Positions 1 through 13,500 of a stretch of 64,000 nt of DNA are shown here, piece by piece. The notes under the pieces were generated by a model. The model searched no databases. It was not told where the DNA came from and worked only from the letters and a program-made list of their open reading frames with translations. The stretch is from contig CM039182.1 in NCBI GenBank assembly GCA_008360975.2, positions 85,281,405 through 85,345,404 of the forward strand. Reading direction: 5' to 3'. Origin of the DNA: Lichenostomus cassidix (taxonomy: Eukaryota > Chordata > Aves > Passeriformes > Meliphagidae). How positions within the stretch are numbered: position 1 is the stretch's first letter; each line of letters opens with the position of its first letter. The position numbers were made by a program, and so were the translations under genes.

Positions 1-2003
1 CCAATGAAACAACCAGTGTTATGGTATCATAACAATGGTTTGTTAGGACTTTACCCCAGGCTGGGATGATGATTTCTGTTTAAGACCAAGACCAACAGAT
101 GGCATTTGTTAGGACATTGATATTTATGTACAAAGTTGCCAGGACTTTAAGAAGTGGTGCCTCTCTTAATTAAGATGATAATGCACTGCCTTGTTTGGAG
201 ACATTCTGCTCATAATGATGCTGGTGAATTATGAATAGAGGGAAATTAGTAATAACAAATGCCAGATGGAGGTAACTTTCAAAAAGGAATATTTTGTGTA
301 ATGTGGCATGTAAAGTTGACAGACTGGGTCTTAGAAGATCTTTATTATTCTTTAGGCTTTCCTGACAAAATTACTCTTTATCCTGCCAAGAAATGTAGTC
401 CCACATGCCAGTGTGTTTTTAAGTGAGAGTAATTAAAGTGTGCCTCTAAGTTTATGGCTTGAAGTGAAATCCATTCCTCCAATGTTTTGTCAAGAATCTA
501 TAAAAAGTGCAAGAAAGGAGACAACTTAAAACAACAATAGTTTTGCCAATTCTGTGCATTCTGCCTTTGAAATCAGAGGCAATTAGGGATGAACAAAACT
601 ACTTTCAAAGTAAAAAAAAAAAGTGTTGGTTTTGCTGACATTTTACTTCATATTTTTCCTTTGGTTGAAGATGACTGTTGGGAATAATAAATGGTTTTCT
701 AAAATTAAACCCCACCTTCCTTGATTGAAGTAAAAATTATTACTGTTATAAATGCATTGAATCCTCAAATGCTAGGTCCTTTTTGCAACTTCCTGACAGA
801 GTGAAATAAAATTTATTTTGGTTTTGTAGTGTAAAGTAGTAATTGAAAGAGAAATAGAGAAGGGAAAGTAAGACATGAAATGTGGGGGTTTGATATTTCA
901 TTTTGTCATAAGACTATTATCACTCTATGGGCATTCCAGCTTTGGTCTGCTGGCCTCTGTCCATTGCAGACAGGGTGCTTTCATGATGATCTGTGGGTGA
1001 GGCAAAGTGGGTTATGTGAGGTAACCATGAAGATCTGATTTTCCTTTGTCTTTGCCCTTAGATTGCAATAGTGTAATAAAATTAAATTTAGGACTGTAGA
1101 GGTGTTGCACAAAGTCTCTTTCTGTCAGATACACTAAACATGGTAAACCAGGAAGATTTGAAGAGCTCATCTTCTGCTCTGTCCCTGCATAGTCACAAAT
1201 CACTTCCAAATTTGCAACAATAGACTTGAGATACACAATCCAAGACTTTTTCCAAAGGCACAAACATTGTAGCCAGGTTCAGAAAGACAGCAGAGGAGTT
1301 GCTTTTGTCTTCTTTAAATTATTTCTGTGAGGATGCATTAGTAGGGAATAAATGAAGTAATACATTTCAGTATTGGATGATGAAAAGAAGGCTTCTGCTT
1401 CATTTAGAAAAAGGTCAAGATCAGTTTTCATGAGAATAAAACACTGTTTTGAATTATGCTTAGAACAGACTGTCCGACTATTTCTGGTATTAACATTCAT
1501 TGCTATTGGAGAAAGGATTTAACAATAGAAAGATGAGAACATGAGAAAAGAATGTCTAGAGGGAAGGCAGTCAAGGATGGGATTCAGTGGCTCTAGCTTT
1601 GATAACAAAGTCAAAGAGTTGTCTCAGCCGAGTCTTTTGAGATTACTCAGAAGATTGAGGTACTTTCAGTAAACCCTAAATTCACCTTAATGCAGAAAGA
1701 ACAGTATTTCTAAGCATTTTTAAAAACTCCAGAGAGAATTGTTTCTCGCTGATCTTGGTGAAACTATTGTGAATTTACCTGGGAGATGCCATCTGAAGTT
1801 ATAGACAACTAAATCCTTGTATACATGCACATTTAATGAGTAAGTCCTAGATCTATATTTTTAAAAAGCTAATTTTTTTAGGACCAGTCTGCCTGATGGG
1901 AAGTGGGTGCTATGACTCTTTTAAAATCTGTAGTACATTTTTGCTGTGTTGTCAGTTTTGTTTATGCTGAAGTTTTTTCTGTTGTCTTATTTTGTTTTCC
2001 CAG
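1..2003 (+). other. FHOD3: 3' part of an FHOD3 intron (upstream of exon A)
   Basis: This is non-coding sequence leading into the first recognisable FHOD3 exon. It ends in a good acceptor: a T-rich tract (about 1970-2000) followed by CAG at 2001-2003. Its 5' end lies outside the window. The short open frames here (for example on the minus strand at 1012-1263 and 1279-1500) show no family I recognise and no splice or repeat context, so I treat them as chance. I see no clear interspersed repeat in this stretch. The intron assignment is inferred from the exon that follows. Confidence 0.8.
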
Positions 2004-2071
2004 AAAAACTTTACAATTCCAATGGACGGGAGCTGAGACGGGCACTTTTTTCCTTGAAACAAATATTTCAG
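2004..2071 (+). CDS. FHOD3: FHOD3 internal coding exon A (formin, start of FH3 region)
   Basis: This 68-bp exon lies between an acceptor (ttttgttttcccag, ending at 2003) and a GTGAGC donor starting at 2072. The first two bases (aa) complete a Glu codon begun in the previous exon. The next 22 codons read KLYNSNGRELRRALFSLKQI then FQ, ending in phase 0. This is the conserved formin stretch between the GTPase-binding-like domain and the FH3 armadillo repeats of FHOD formins. FHOD3 is a cytoplasmic actin-assembly formin best known for organising thin filaments in heart-muscle sarcomeres. The N-terminal half contains the region that binds the C-terminal autoinhibitory segment. The exon joins in frame to 16401-16506, which continues the expected family sequence. 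The exon is short, so homology and the matching phase carry the call. The paralogue FHOD1 fits less well, judging by the two following exons. Confidence 0.93.
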
Positions 2072-5000
2072 GTGAGCAAATAATAACTGTCTATTCTGTG
2101 ATTTGAGCATAAATTTAGGGTTTGTTCTTTTTTTTCAATGTAGAGAATAACTTACAGCTGCTGGCAAAAGAGACTTTTAAGACTTCATTTGTAATTTGCA
2201 ATTAGCCAATTGCTTCTTAGGGCCTTTTATTTTTATGGTCTGCAAACCTTCCCATGTTTCTTCAGTCTGTCAGAAGGCAGAACCAGGTGTGATGTAATGT
2301 CAGAGTGAGTCATATAAACCTGTCAGGAGAGGAGAAGAGAAAATTGAAGCTCTGAGGTGGAAAATTAGACTGCTCTTTAGACAGTGGCATAGCTTGGTAT
2401 TGGGGAGACTGAGAGGGAAATTTGAAAAGGTGAGCCAGGAAACCATGAGTTAGGGTGATGGCCCAGTGTTGGCCTGATAATGGACAAATAGTCTGGTTTA
2501 AGCCACATCAAAAACTGAAGAGATTTGTGGGAGACATGTGGCAGTTCTGATGAGGAACTGAAATGTACTCAGAGATCTTTGAAGGTGTTTGAATTTAGAC
2601 TGAGTTTAGAGGAAAAGATTTACTGATAAGCCAAAAAGATGCTTCACAGAACTGAGAAGGGTATGGTAATGACTGATCATTTCAAGGAAAGGCTTGGATT
2701 TGAATGTGAATGTTCCTTATGGAGGAGATCTGAAATCAGGAGGATTTTGGGTCCTGTGGGGAAGTAGACAATATGGTAGACAAGTGGTGCAATTGATAAG
2801 AAATTTGCTTGAATTAAAAGCCTGGATTTCAGATTGGTTTAACTGGATAAGGAGAAGGACTTGGGAATACTGCAGGGCTGCAAAGAAACTTGTTGGAAAG
2901 AACAGGTCAGGAAAAGTGAAAAAAAAATATTGTGAGAATTAGAACATACTATAAATGTGATTATAAAATGGAATTCAGTTTGAGAGATTCCATTTTCAGT
3001 AAATATAAGTGAAATCAATAAAAGTAGCACTTCTCCTCCTTTACTAATGGATCCAAATGGAGGATGACAACCTATAAGCCTTTTTTTTTTTAGCTAAAAT
3101 AGTAAGGTAGAAAGATTTTAAACTCTTAGTTTATAATTTTGCTTTGTTTTAAATAGACATTTATTCAAAGAAGAAGAAAAACATTAAAGAAATCTGCAAG
3201 ACTGTAGAACTGCAACTTTTCTAAACACAATCCTTTTTACAGGTTTCAAAGCTAAGCATTTAGAAATTGGAAAATGCCAGAATTAAAATTTTTTGAACAG
3301 TAGGAGTGAATGGTGAAGGGTGGACCATTTAATGTTAAGTCTTGGTAGCTGAAGATGTCAGAAAAATGTCCCTGAATTTTTAAATTTTTGGACAAAGGAG
3401 TTCCAGTTCAAAACAGTCTAGTCATCTCATGGCTGCAGATTGGGAAAAGCACTGTCCCTTCAAGAGACATTGTCCCTCATTCCCAGGGGCAGATTGTTCA
3501 GAGTCACAAGGGTGCAAGTTCGGTTTCCCTGTGAGCTTGACAAGCATGTGGACTGTGTGCTCAGAAGAAATTAGGCAGGTTTCCAAGAGTCTTTTCTGTT
3601 TTCTTCTCTTTTTGTGTACCTCAGCTGTTTCTGGGAAGTATTTTTCTAAATGTATGTATTCCACAGGTTAATCTGGGGACTCACATATATTTAGCAATGA
3701 GTGCTAAGCCTCTCTTCCCACCCATCCTGCGCCTCCCATGCCTTTCCATCATGAGTTCTCCCAGTTTGGGTATTCATACATGTCCTCTTCCCTATGGGTT
3801 ATTTGAAGTCTAGTAGGTATTTCTGAGCACAAGTGCTCAGTGCTTTCAGAGAACACACCAGTAAGATCTCTTTCTTCCAGCTGATCAGCTGTTCTACTGA
3901 AAATGATGTTTAAGTTTTTATCCTAGTTAATTTAATCAGAGTTGACTCTGCTGAAGAGTAAGAGAGAAGGGAGAAGCAATGCACACAACCCATATCTGTG
4001 TGTGAATTTAGTTTTAAGTGAAAATTGTCTGACAGTTTCAGAACCTAATTTTCCTTGAAGAGTTCAATTTTCTTGTCTTCTAATGTGCATGGTATGGAAA
4101 GGAATTTAGGAATTATCAGTTACCCCACAAAGAAGCTCTTTCTGGTAGAACTGTGGCTATTTGTTGAGTAAACATACCCTAAGAAAATCTACTTATACTC
4201 TTAAAATACAGGTTCTCATACAGGGTAATTGAATCTTTAGTGAGGAAAAACAGAAGTAAATATAAGGTTATATAATAAATGAAATATTACTGTCCAAAAT
4301 GTCATACCTAAATTTTCTTTTTTGTATATGACATGAATGTATGTCAGCATTAGAAATTTATCATTATGGTAAAAGTTTTTACTAAGTGTGTTTTTCAACA
4401 TAAATATTCTTTTAAATTTTGTATGTCATTATAGATAGTATTTTAAATTCCTTGACAGTGTAACATTTTAGAAATAAAACATTGACTTAAAAAAGAGTTT
4501 TCCATAATAACAACTTTTCAGAGTGTTATGGAAACTTCATCATGTCTTTAAGTGCCAGGACAGTTTATAACACCATTTTTTTATAATTTCATCATTGCTG
4601 ACTTAATTTGGCACAGTTCTATGTCAGGATCATTTTTAATTTAAAGACCTTCAAGGTAATATGCAGTCTCTCATTTGCATTAATTGGAAATAAGCCCAAG
4701 TTTTACACTGAATATGAATTCCAAGTAGTTGGAGCTCTTGACTTTTCACGTGAGGCCTCAGCAAAGCTTAGCAATCTTTGGCAAGAGCAATGTCTTTGTT
4801 TCAAAATTTAGATGAAAGATTCGTTTGGCAAGTCCAAACTTGGAATTTCTCTTTGATTTCTTCTGGTGGGCTGGTTTTGGCAAAATGATAAAGGTTATGT
4901 GGAGCATTTTTCTTTGACAGTACTGCCATTCTGTTCCAGTCATTCATTCTGAAGGGGTGAGAGAGCCACAGTCATCTTTTTCTGGATTGTACTGCAGTTT

Positions 5001-5974
5001 TCTTCCTCTGTTTACCAGTATGTTTTTTGACAAACTTACAGAGTAAGATATAATTGACAAGCAGCACAGTTTCTCTCCCTTTGAATGGATTTTCTGACAG
5101 ACTTCTGAATTTCCTGGTTCTTGTGTTTATCAGAGACTCAAGACTTTTGTGCAAAGTGCTAAAATTTCCAAAAGCATTGAGCAGAATCCAGCCAAACATG
5201 GCACTTGGAAAATCAGGCTCAAAAATATCCTTCATTTCATAAGAAAGTTAAAAATATATCTGCTTCAAACACTTAATTCAATATTAATCTTAAAAGAAAA
5301 AGAAAGAATTGAGGAAAAGCTCTCTAATAAATATAAATAGTGTTTTGAAATTTAAGTTATATTAAAAAAGTTTATTTAACACAGCCTGTGATACAACTGG
5401 ATGCAATAAAAAGCATGCATGTTTTAGAACCTATAAGCAAGTGTAGCTTGTAGTTACAAAGCATAGTTAGGAAATAACTGGATACGAATATGGTATTGTA
5501 AGAAAAATTAGAAAGCTATAGAGCATGTTTCAAGTCTGTTGAAATGTGTAACCTTGTGTAAATCTGCTTATTAAAGTTTTGGAAAATATTTTTAATCAAT
5601 CAATGCATTAGGTTTTCTGGAAAGCAGACCTAAAGTGTATATTTTAAAGTCTTCAGGAAAAATGCCAGTTCTTTGGGACTGTTTTGCCTACAAGTGTCAT
5701 TTGACAGGTGCAGGAGATCTCCCATTAGTTTTCTTGAGGAGCCTAGATTCCTGTTTTGTGTTGTGATCAGAGTATCAAGGCACACAGTTGCACAATTCTC
5801 TTACAGAATTTTCTTCTATTGTTGAGAAATTCATTAATCATTGAACAATTGAGCTTTGTGTAAAAAATGTCACAAAGAACAGCTATGTGGGGGCTCTGGA
5901 AACATTAACTAGAAGGTGTTTGGATAGACACAATCTTATCAGTGAGTGAAATCAAATGTCACACACTTCATCTG

Positions 5975-6092
5975 CTAAGGAGTCATCAATCATCCTTAGG
6001 AGTGCAGAAGGAGTATTCTGTGTTTGCCTCATTGATCTCAAGGAAGGAGGCTGCTCCTTCCCCTCCTGCAAGCATGACTGATGACTCCTTAG
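5975..6092. repeat. 14-bp perfect inverted repeat, 90-bp spacer
   Basis: The left arm at 5975-5988 reads ctaaggagtcatca. The right arm at 6079-6092 reads tgatgactccttag, its exact reverse complement. The spacer is 90 bp and somewhat richer in GC, with a local aaggaggctgctccttcccctcc self-complementary core. The unit could form a stem, or it could be the ends of a very small non-autonomous transposon. I see no obvious target-site duplication outside the arms. The arms contain a near-match to an AP-1/CRE-like bZIP site (agtcat/atgact), but binding is not shown. A chance inverted repeat is possible. Confidence 0.55.
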
Positions 6093-7819
6093 GGTTTGAA
6101 GCTGTGTGACACTTGATTTAGGGGCTGCTGTCATCACTTGTGAGGCAGGCTGCCTGCCACCTCTCCACTTTAACAGCCTCTTGGTTAAGTCATGAAAAAG
6201 AGAAACCTTCATTTCCTTCCCAAATCGAATTCACCAGAGTTCTGAGTAGCAGTTTACAGGTCTGTTTAATCCTGTTTTACAGAGATGTCTCATTACTGTT
6301 TAGAGATTATAAATAAAATAGATATGATACATTAAATGTCAAAAGGAGTTTCTCAGTTTCTTTAGCAACTAGAGTGCCTTCATGACAATGTTACAGGCTG
6401 AGATATAAACAGTGCTTAATGAGAGTAAAAAATGAACTTCTTACAGCATAAAGATAGCCTAAAAACTTGGGAAGCCCCCAGTATTTATTCTCTAATGACT
6501 GTGAATGTTTGAATTGAAACAGGAAATATTGTGTAGTATGATGCCCCTGTCTATTTTAGCTTCCTTAGGTATACAATGCCTGAATGCTTTTTGATCTGTT
6601 GCTTATCTGCCATGAAGAGTTATTCCTGATAGGGTCTGCTCTAGGTGACTTTTCTAGGAATTTTTTCTTCTGCTGTTAAGTGGGAGGACAAACACAGTGT
6701 GTTATTGCGTCTGCTGTCTGCAAAAGGTGCAACAAATGAAATTCTGTCTCCATCAAGTCAGTGGCAGAAAATGTATTTAGTTTCAGTGTTATTTTTATCT
6801 GGTGGCTAAGTGTGTACAGGGAGATAGACTGGTAAACAGAGCATGACTTTTTTTGTTTATTTCCTGATAAATTCCATTATAGGGGGAAGGCAACCAGAGA
6901 TTTTCTGCCTAATAATTGGATAGGTTAGTGTGAGGCTGAGGTGTGACTTATTTTTGCTTGCTTGCTTCTTGCACTCACAGGGGGAAAAAAAGGTTATCTG
7001 GGGAAAAAAGATGATCTAATTATCTGGGCCTTCATTAACTGAGTAAAATGAAATATTGAAAGCAGAAATGTGTTTAAAAATGGTTCAACATGCTTAAATA
7101 GGAGTACAGTTTCTTTTCTGTGTTCTTTTGTCAGCCTTTTTAAAGAATTGTGGTACAATTGTGCCTGAAGGGCAGAATGCATCAGTTTATTGTTCTGTAC
7201 AAACCAAAAAGGCAGCCCAACATTTTCAGTGGTAGAACTTGATGATAACTCTGGGAGTTTTCTCAGGTGAATGTGGCAGCATCCCAGCTACAAGGTTAAG
7301 TGCAGTGGGAGCACTAGAAGTAAACATTATATCATCACAGTAAGACGGCTTTCTACCTGCAGCTCTCTCATCAATTGCAGGAATCAGCTAGGTTATGTAA
7401 GAGTAGTGAAGTTAATGACCAAAGTCACTGAAGAAGCAAAGCACCATTTTCAGAGTAAAGGAGAAACAGGACTTTCTTGAAGAAGATAGTGGTGAAGACC
7501 AGGCAGGATCACAATAATTCAGTCTTGGTAACTGAAGAAAGCAAAGTTAAAGTAAGAACCTAAATGTGACATGGGAGCAACTTTGCTGTGCAGGCCAAGG
7601 ACCCTTTCCTCTCTAAATTTTGTCTTTAATTAACGTAAGGCGGTGGTAATTCTTTGGAGTTGTCAGTTACATCCGCTGAAGGTATCTTTGTTTTTGTCTT
7701 AGTGGTGCAAATCTCTATTTCCTTCCCTTTGTGTTAGGTGCCAATACATGTGTTTTACTGGCTTGTTATCTATTAGAATAATTTGAACATGAAAGACTGT
7801 AGGCTGATTTTTCTGCTTG

Positions 7820-8435
7820 GTCTAAGTTCCCCTCTTTCAGTTTGTACCCATTAGTCCTTGTCCTATCACTACAGTTCCTGATGAGGAGTCCCTCTCTGAC
7901 TTCCCTGTAGCCCCCCTTCAGATACTGCTATGGGGTCTCCATGCAACCTTCTCTTCTGCAGGCTGTCCAGCAACACCTTTCTCAGCCTGGTTTTGTAGGG
8001 AAGGTGTTTCAGTCCTCTGATCCACTTCGTGGCCCTCCTCTGGACTTGTTCCACAGTTCCATGTTCTTCGTATGTTGGGGACACCAGAGCTGGGCACAGC
8101 ACACCAGCTGCGTTTCACCAGGGCAGAGCAGAAGAGCAGAATCCCCTCCCTCGCCCTGCTGGCTACACTGCTTTGGATGTAGGCCAGGATACAATTAGCT
8201 TTCTGGGCTGCCAGTATGTATTTGCCAGCTCATGTTGAGTTTTTCTTCAACCAACACCCCCAAGTTTTCTCTGCAGGGCTGCTCTTAGTTCATTCTCTGC
8301 CCCACCTGCAGGCGTATCTGCAATTGCTGTGACCCAGGTGACTTTGCACTTTGTTGAAGTTCATGAGGTTTGCGTAGGCCTGCCTCTCAAACCTGTCAAG
8401 GTCCCTCTGGATGGCATCTCTTCCCTCCAGCAGCA
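7820..8435 (-). mobile_element. CR1 LINE fragment, end of ORF2 (decayed)
   Basis: Read on the minus strand, this is the C-terminal part of CR1 ORF2, the reverse transcriptase-endonuclease protein. From high to low coordinates one can follow LLEGRDAIQRDLDRFER (about 8435-8360), then a degraded middle, then a stretch like EEHGTVEQVQRRATKWIRGL (about 8065-8010), and finally the gtgataggacaagg motif near 7860 that precedes the CR1 3' end. Several frameshifts separate these pieces, and the last 3' segment and the terminal octamer repeats are missing. It is an old, inactive copy inserted antisense to FHOD3. The short open frames in both directions here (7869-8238, 8290-8478) are remnants or shadows of it. 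Boundaries are approximate. Confidence 0.88.
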
Positions 8436-9327
8436 CTACTAGGGATGAGCTTTTATTGTTGTCATCACCAGAAGCCAAACTTTACATTGCAGGCTGCCTA
8501 AGAATATTGCCTCACTGAAGGTAAAGAGGAATGGTAGTTTCCATGCATGCTGATGTAAAATGTTCTCCCAAGAAAATAGATGAAAGACTAGGAAAAAGGG
8601 AAACAATGTAAAAATAATTATGTCTTTGTGTCATGTTATGGCCATGCTTCTGCACAGATGTGAAATGAGTTGGGAAGGTATAAAGACTGGGGGACAGGAG
8701 AAAATGAGCAGTGGAGCCACAGCATGGAGGAGGATAGGGAAAAGTTGGGAGGGAAGAGGAATGGAAGCTTGGCACAGCTGGTGAGGGCAGTAAAGTGGGT
8801 GAAATGTGTTTGCAATCAACAAGTAGAGCGAGGGGAAAGAGCTTCCATTGAGATATGAACTGGCTGCTTGGTCCTTACAGGCTCTTCACCACTGAAATGC
8901 TTCTGCCTTAGTTATTTCTAGCAGCTTACTGCAGTTTTGGGACATCCCAGTCCAGGGCATTCTTGTTCTCATGGTGTTGTTCTTCTAGGTATGCTGGTGG
9001 CAATTTGACCGAAGGAAGACAGCAAGTGAACTTGCCTAGCTCCTCTCTTGGGGTAGTTACTGGATTACAAAGTATGAGAGAGTGGAAATACTTGTCTGAG
9101 AGAAATGGACTCTTTGTGACATCAGAGGACTCTCAGATTTGTGTTTGGTTCATCTTCTAAAAGTAGTGCCCTGATGCAAAGTAGAGCTGAGGTTTCATGT
9201 TTAGTACAGTACTTGCCTATGTAACCACTGGCTCATCTGGTCCATACATAGAATTGTTTTGTAGCTTCGTAAATAATTGAGGTTGAAATGGCAACAGAGT
9301 CTTGAGAGACTCGCAGGACTTCAGTTA

Positions 9328-9375
9328 ATGTATGGATGTGTGCATATACGTGCGTTTGTGTGTGTATGTTTTTGG
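9328..9375. repeat. Degenerate TG-rich simple sequence
   Basis: This is an interrupted alternating purine-pyrimidine stretch (tgtatggatgtgtgcatata, then cgtgcgtttgtgtgtgtatg). It looks like a decayed dinucleotide microsatellite. No function is inferred. Confidence 0.5.
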
Positions 9376-10617
9376 AATGATTTCTTTCCAGATTTGTTTG
9401 CAACAGATGACTTGGCTTTTAAAATGGACTGAAATCAACAGTGACAATTGAATTAGATAATATCAGGCACTTCTGGATTGGCAATCTAGTATTTTAATTA
9501 TATCAATAATTTTGGAGTCCAAAGGACAGAACTAAGTTTGAAGTGTGGGAAAGTAACTATAAATTATATCTTGGCGATCTGTGCTCCTTCAATCACTTCC
9601 TGACTATGTTTACTCAGTTTTCAAGCCAGAATGATCTTTTCTAATGGCACACATTGCAAGCCAATCTTGATCTGTAAAATGCAACCTGTCGCTTAGCCAA
9701 TAAAAAATCTGGACTATGGAAATGCTTTGGGATTTCTGTTTCTAATAGATCACAACATAACTCTTTTATTACTACATCATTTTAGTCTTGTCAATGGGAG
9801 TAATTATTTTGCTGGTAACTTCAGCAGATGTGATACATACTGAAGGCAGGTAACAATAGTTAAAAGTATTATTGTGGAGGTTTGATTGTGATATATTTCT
9901 AATGTAGTCACCAAGGTTGCAGAGCTAGGCAGCTAAAAGGGCAGCTGAGAGGAATTGCGTGTTAATTTTCCATCACTACTGGGATAGTGCATCGTGTAAG
10001 CAATTGAAATTATACAGGGAGCCTGTAGATATGAAGGCTCTCAGGTCATGGAAGTGTGTTCTGGTCATAGCCCCATGCTGTCACATTGCTACTGCCCAAG
10101 GCAGTCAAATTAGGAGCAAACTACAGGATTGTTTTGGGTTGGTTGTTTTGGATTTTTTTTTTTTTAATATATGTGAGGGTCTGCCAGAGCCAGAGGATTG
10201 CTTAGAAAAAAAGATCTATCTCTATTTTCCTTGCACTATTAATTATAGGAAGAGTAGAACAAGAACATACTCATAATTGATACTATTGCCAATAGAAACC
10301 TGAATTTTATCATTCTGCCTTTATGCACTTATTAAAAGAGAAAGATTTTGAAGTATATTGGGCAATAGTCCTTTATTTTACTTTCTTGTGGTGGAGCACC
10401 AGATGCATTGTCATTTGAGATTTATGCCAATGAAAGCCTGCAGTTGTGCATGGTTTGCTCTTTGACCTGCCTCCTCCTTCCTCCCTTTCCTCACCAGTCA
10501 GCTGCTGTCCCTCTGCTGCTAATTTACATCCCCAAATGAATGAAGCTTAATCCCTAAACCTTAATCCTCCTAAAACCAGCTGAACTTTGTGATCCTATCT
10601 TGACTTTGCAGGAGATT

Positions 10618-10646
10618 AAAAAAAAAAGTGGGGGGGGGGGGGGCGG
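10618..10646. repeat. Poly-A(10)/poly-G(14) mononucleotide tract
   Basis: Ten A residues (10618-10627) are followed by GT, then 14 consecutive G residues (10630-10643) and CGG. Such a G run can form quadruplex-like structures. It is also prone to length errors in sequencing and replication, so the exact count should be treated with caution. Confidence 0.85.
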
Positions 10647-13500
10647 TGTTTGAAAAAATGTGCTTTAACTTCTAAAGAGTGCAGCCACCTTTTATGTTTT
10701 TCAGAGAACTCAAATGCACTGGCATTTTATTGATCTATGTATTTTTACTTGTTATTTTATTTTTTTCACATTGAGCATAATCATTTGGGGTTTCTGTTTC
10801 AGTTCTGCTTCCTTGCTGTGCAATGTGTGCTCTTGGCAAGGGAATCTGAGGAAGAGGTCTTTCCAAGGAGACCTTGCTCTGACATAATAATGTGGACTGG
10901 GGACAATGCGCTCTGCCAGCATACTGTTTCATAGATGAACATAGCAATGAGTCAAAATTTCACTAAGTCTCCCCCTTGAAAAGCAGGGATGTTTACTTCA
11001 GGAGCCAGGCAGTGTGTAAATGAGCCTTGCCCTTCCTGCTTGTGTCTGAATGAGCCATGCCTTTTCTGCCCTTACTGTATTGAAATGCTGCCAGCATCTT
11101 GTCCCAGGAGATTTCAGGCAGCAGAGGAGGATGCTTCTCCACTTTAAGTCTCCTCATATGCATGGTGCACAGTGAATTGGCAATATTCGTCTTACCTTTT
11201 GCCTAGGTGAGTTGTCGCAGTGTTGAAATGTGAACATAATATATATGTCTTTGTGAAGCTACAATTTTTGGTCTACAGACAAAGCCAGAGCTGACCTGAT
11301 AATCAGAGTTTAAATCTCTTTTAATAGGGATGTTGTAGAGTGACAGAGCAGAGAGGGAAGCTCTTCCTCAAGCAGACGGTGAAGTGCATCAACCACTGCA
11401 GCTCAGTGTGAATGCAATCCCCTCTTGTAAAACCCTTAGGCAAAGCTTAGCAAGGAGATTCTCCTCTCTATGACTGGTATCCTGTCTGCCTGTGCTGCTC
11501 TCACTTTTAGGCTGGATCATAGCAACTTTTGAATTTTGGAAGTTTGGTCAGTACGGAATGTGATTGCTGGCTCACTCAGTAATGCGTCATGTAGAGAGAA
11601 CAGTCTGGGGAACCCCATGGCTTTCCATATTTAAAGAAATGAACATTGTAAAATGCGCAGTATTTAACTTTGTAACAGAAGCAAGAGAGAATTGTACAAG
11701 ATAGAATTAAATATGGGAATGCTTAAGCACCCAGAAACAATGGCATAGCTTATTAAAGGAAAGGGGAAAAAAAACCCAAAACATAAAAATGAAATACTTC
11801 TTGGTGGAAATCTTATAGACAAGCAACTTGTTTTGTGTTATGATTCCTTGGAAAGGCAGCACTCTGCACAGCTGTTAGCCACGTAAGACAGAAATACATA
11901 TGTGCATATCCAAGTGTGAATATTCACTTACTAATCCAGTTTTCCCAAGTACTTGGACTGGAGCTTTCAGCAGTGCTTGTTAGATTAAAAAAAAAAAATC
12001 CCCTTGAGAAACTGTGTTCCAAAACCTCAATTCTTATTAGGAAACGAAGCAACTTTCTTGTGACATAAAAATAATCATGCTTTGGGTAAAAGCTTTCAAA
12101 CATATGGCCCACAGAAATAGCAGACTTCAGAAAGATTTATCTTTAACAGTATATAAACAATTTATCTTTGTACATGGAAGCTGCACATCAGATAAAATGC
12201 ATTCTTGCAAAGTGCTGCTCCTTACAAAAAGGAGCAGTCTCCATCTTCAGGTAAGATCCTGCAAAACTACATTAGAAAATATATCAAATGGTACAAATGT
12301 ATAGGAAAGAAGACAATGTGCCCCACACACACATACTTCTGCCAGTGGCACAGGAGCCTATGGTACAGACTGCTTGATCACAGGGTTTGTGGGGTCTTTT
12401 TAGTTGCTAGGCTGAGTTATGGAGGTGAAAGTATGGTTTGTAAATTTTGTCAACCACATAAGCAAGCTTTAAAGTCACCAGTTTCATTTTATTTAGTGTC
12501 TTTTTCATTATACATTGGACGAAAATAGACATCTGTTGCACAGACATACATTATCTTGTTTTTTCTTCCTCTGAAATGCCTAAAAAAGGGAAGAAACATT
12601 ATCTATAAAGTCTGTGAATGAAAGAGCAAAATATAGTTCTCTGACAAGGCCAGTGTTATCTTTTCATGAAGACTTTAAGTAGCCAGCCTTTGTGTCACTG
12701 CACAACCTTTATGGTTGCGAAGCTTAGCAGGAAGCTTAGAGAGCTTTGCCTGTCTTGTGCTGCTTTTCTCATCAGTGCCTTAATGCCTGCTGATTAAAGG
12801 CTCATAAATCTTTGCACTATTAGCAGACGAGTCCATTTCCATAGCAAATGACAACATTTCCCTGCCTCCTTCTAGCTGTTATCACACACGTGTAGCATAT
12901 TCTTGTAGGTATCATTGTCACACTCATGCCATATATTCTGTACAATGAATGCTCTCTTCCTGGAAACCTAAACCTCTTATCCACTGCTAGAGAGTAGCCT
13001 TTACTCTTGAGGTCACCTAACTTGGCAAGTCAGTGAGTTAATGGGTCTGAAAAGATTATCCAAGACCAAAATTGATGTAAACATTCTCCTTTCAATGTAG
13101 AACGTATGGCCTTGCATGCCTTTCATCTTTCTCTGCACATTCCAGATGTTTGCTTCTTTCCTCTCATCGTATATACATGATGGGATAGATAATGTACTGA
13201 GTTGAGATTTATGTCTAAGGCATGATGTGTTTGTACTCTGCTTGATTACACCTTATTTTTCCCTTTTATTTGGGAAAGGAGAAGTACCTTAAAAGCCTTT
13301 TTTAAATTCAGGTTTGATTTGTTTATTCAGTGCTTTCCAAAAGCAGTCTGGTTGGAGTTCCACATCCCATCCATTTCCTCTGCTGTTCCCCTGCAATATA
13401 TCTCCTTTCAGTCAGGGGTAACTCTTGTGACTTGGTTACTTTGAAAAAGTTCCAGAAGAGAGATCTCAAAATTTGCTTTGGAAAGGTCCTTGGTAAAAAA

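Noticed and set aside
1903..2106. 67-codon plus-strand frame covering FHOD3 exon A
   Set aside because: It contains the exon frame at its core but also translates intron sequence on both sides. The real coding part is only 2004-2071.
8290..8478. Minus-strand peptide with LLEGRDAIQRDLDRFER as a host gene
   Set aside because: It is the C-terminal region of a decayed CR1 ORF2, not a cellular gene.
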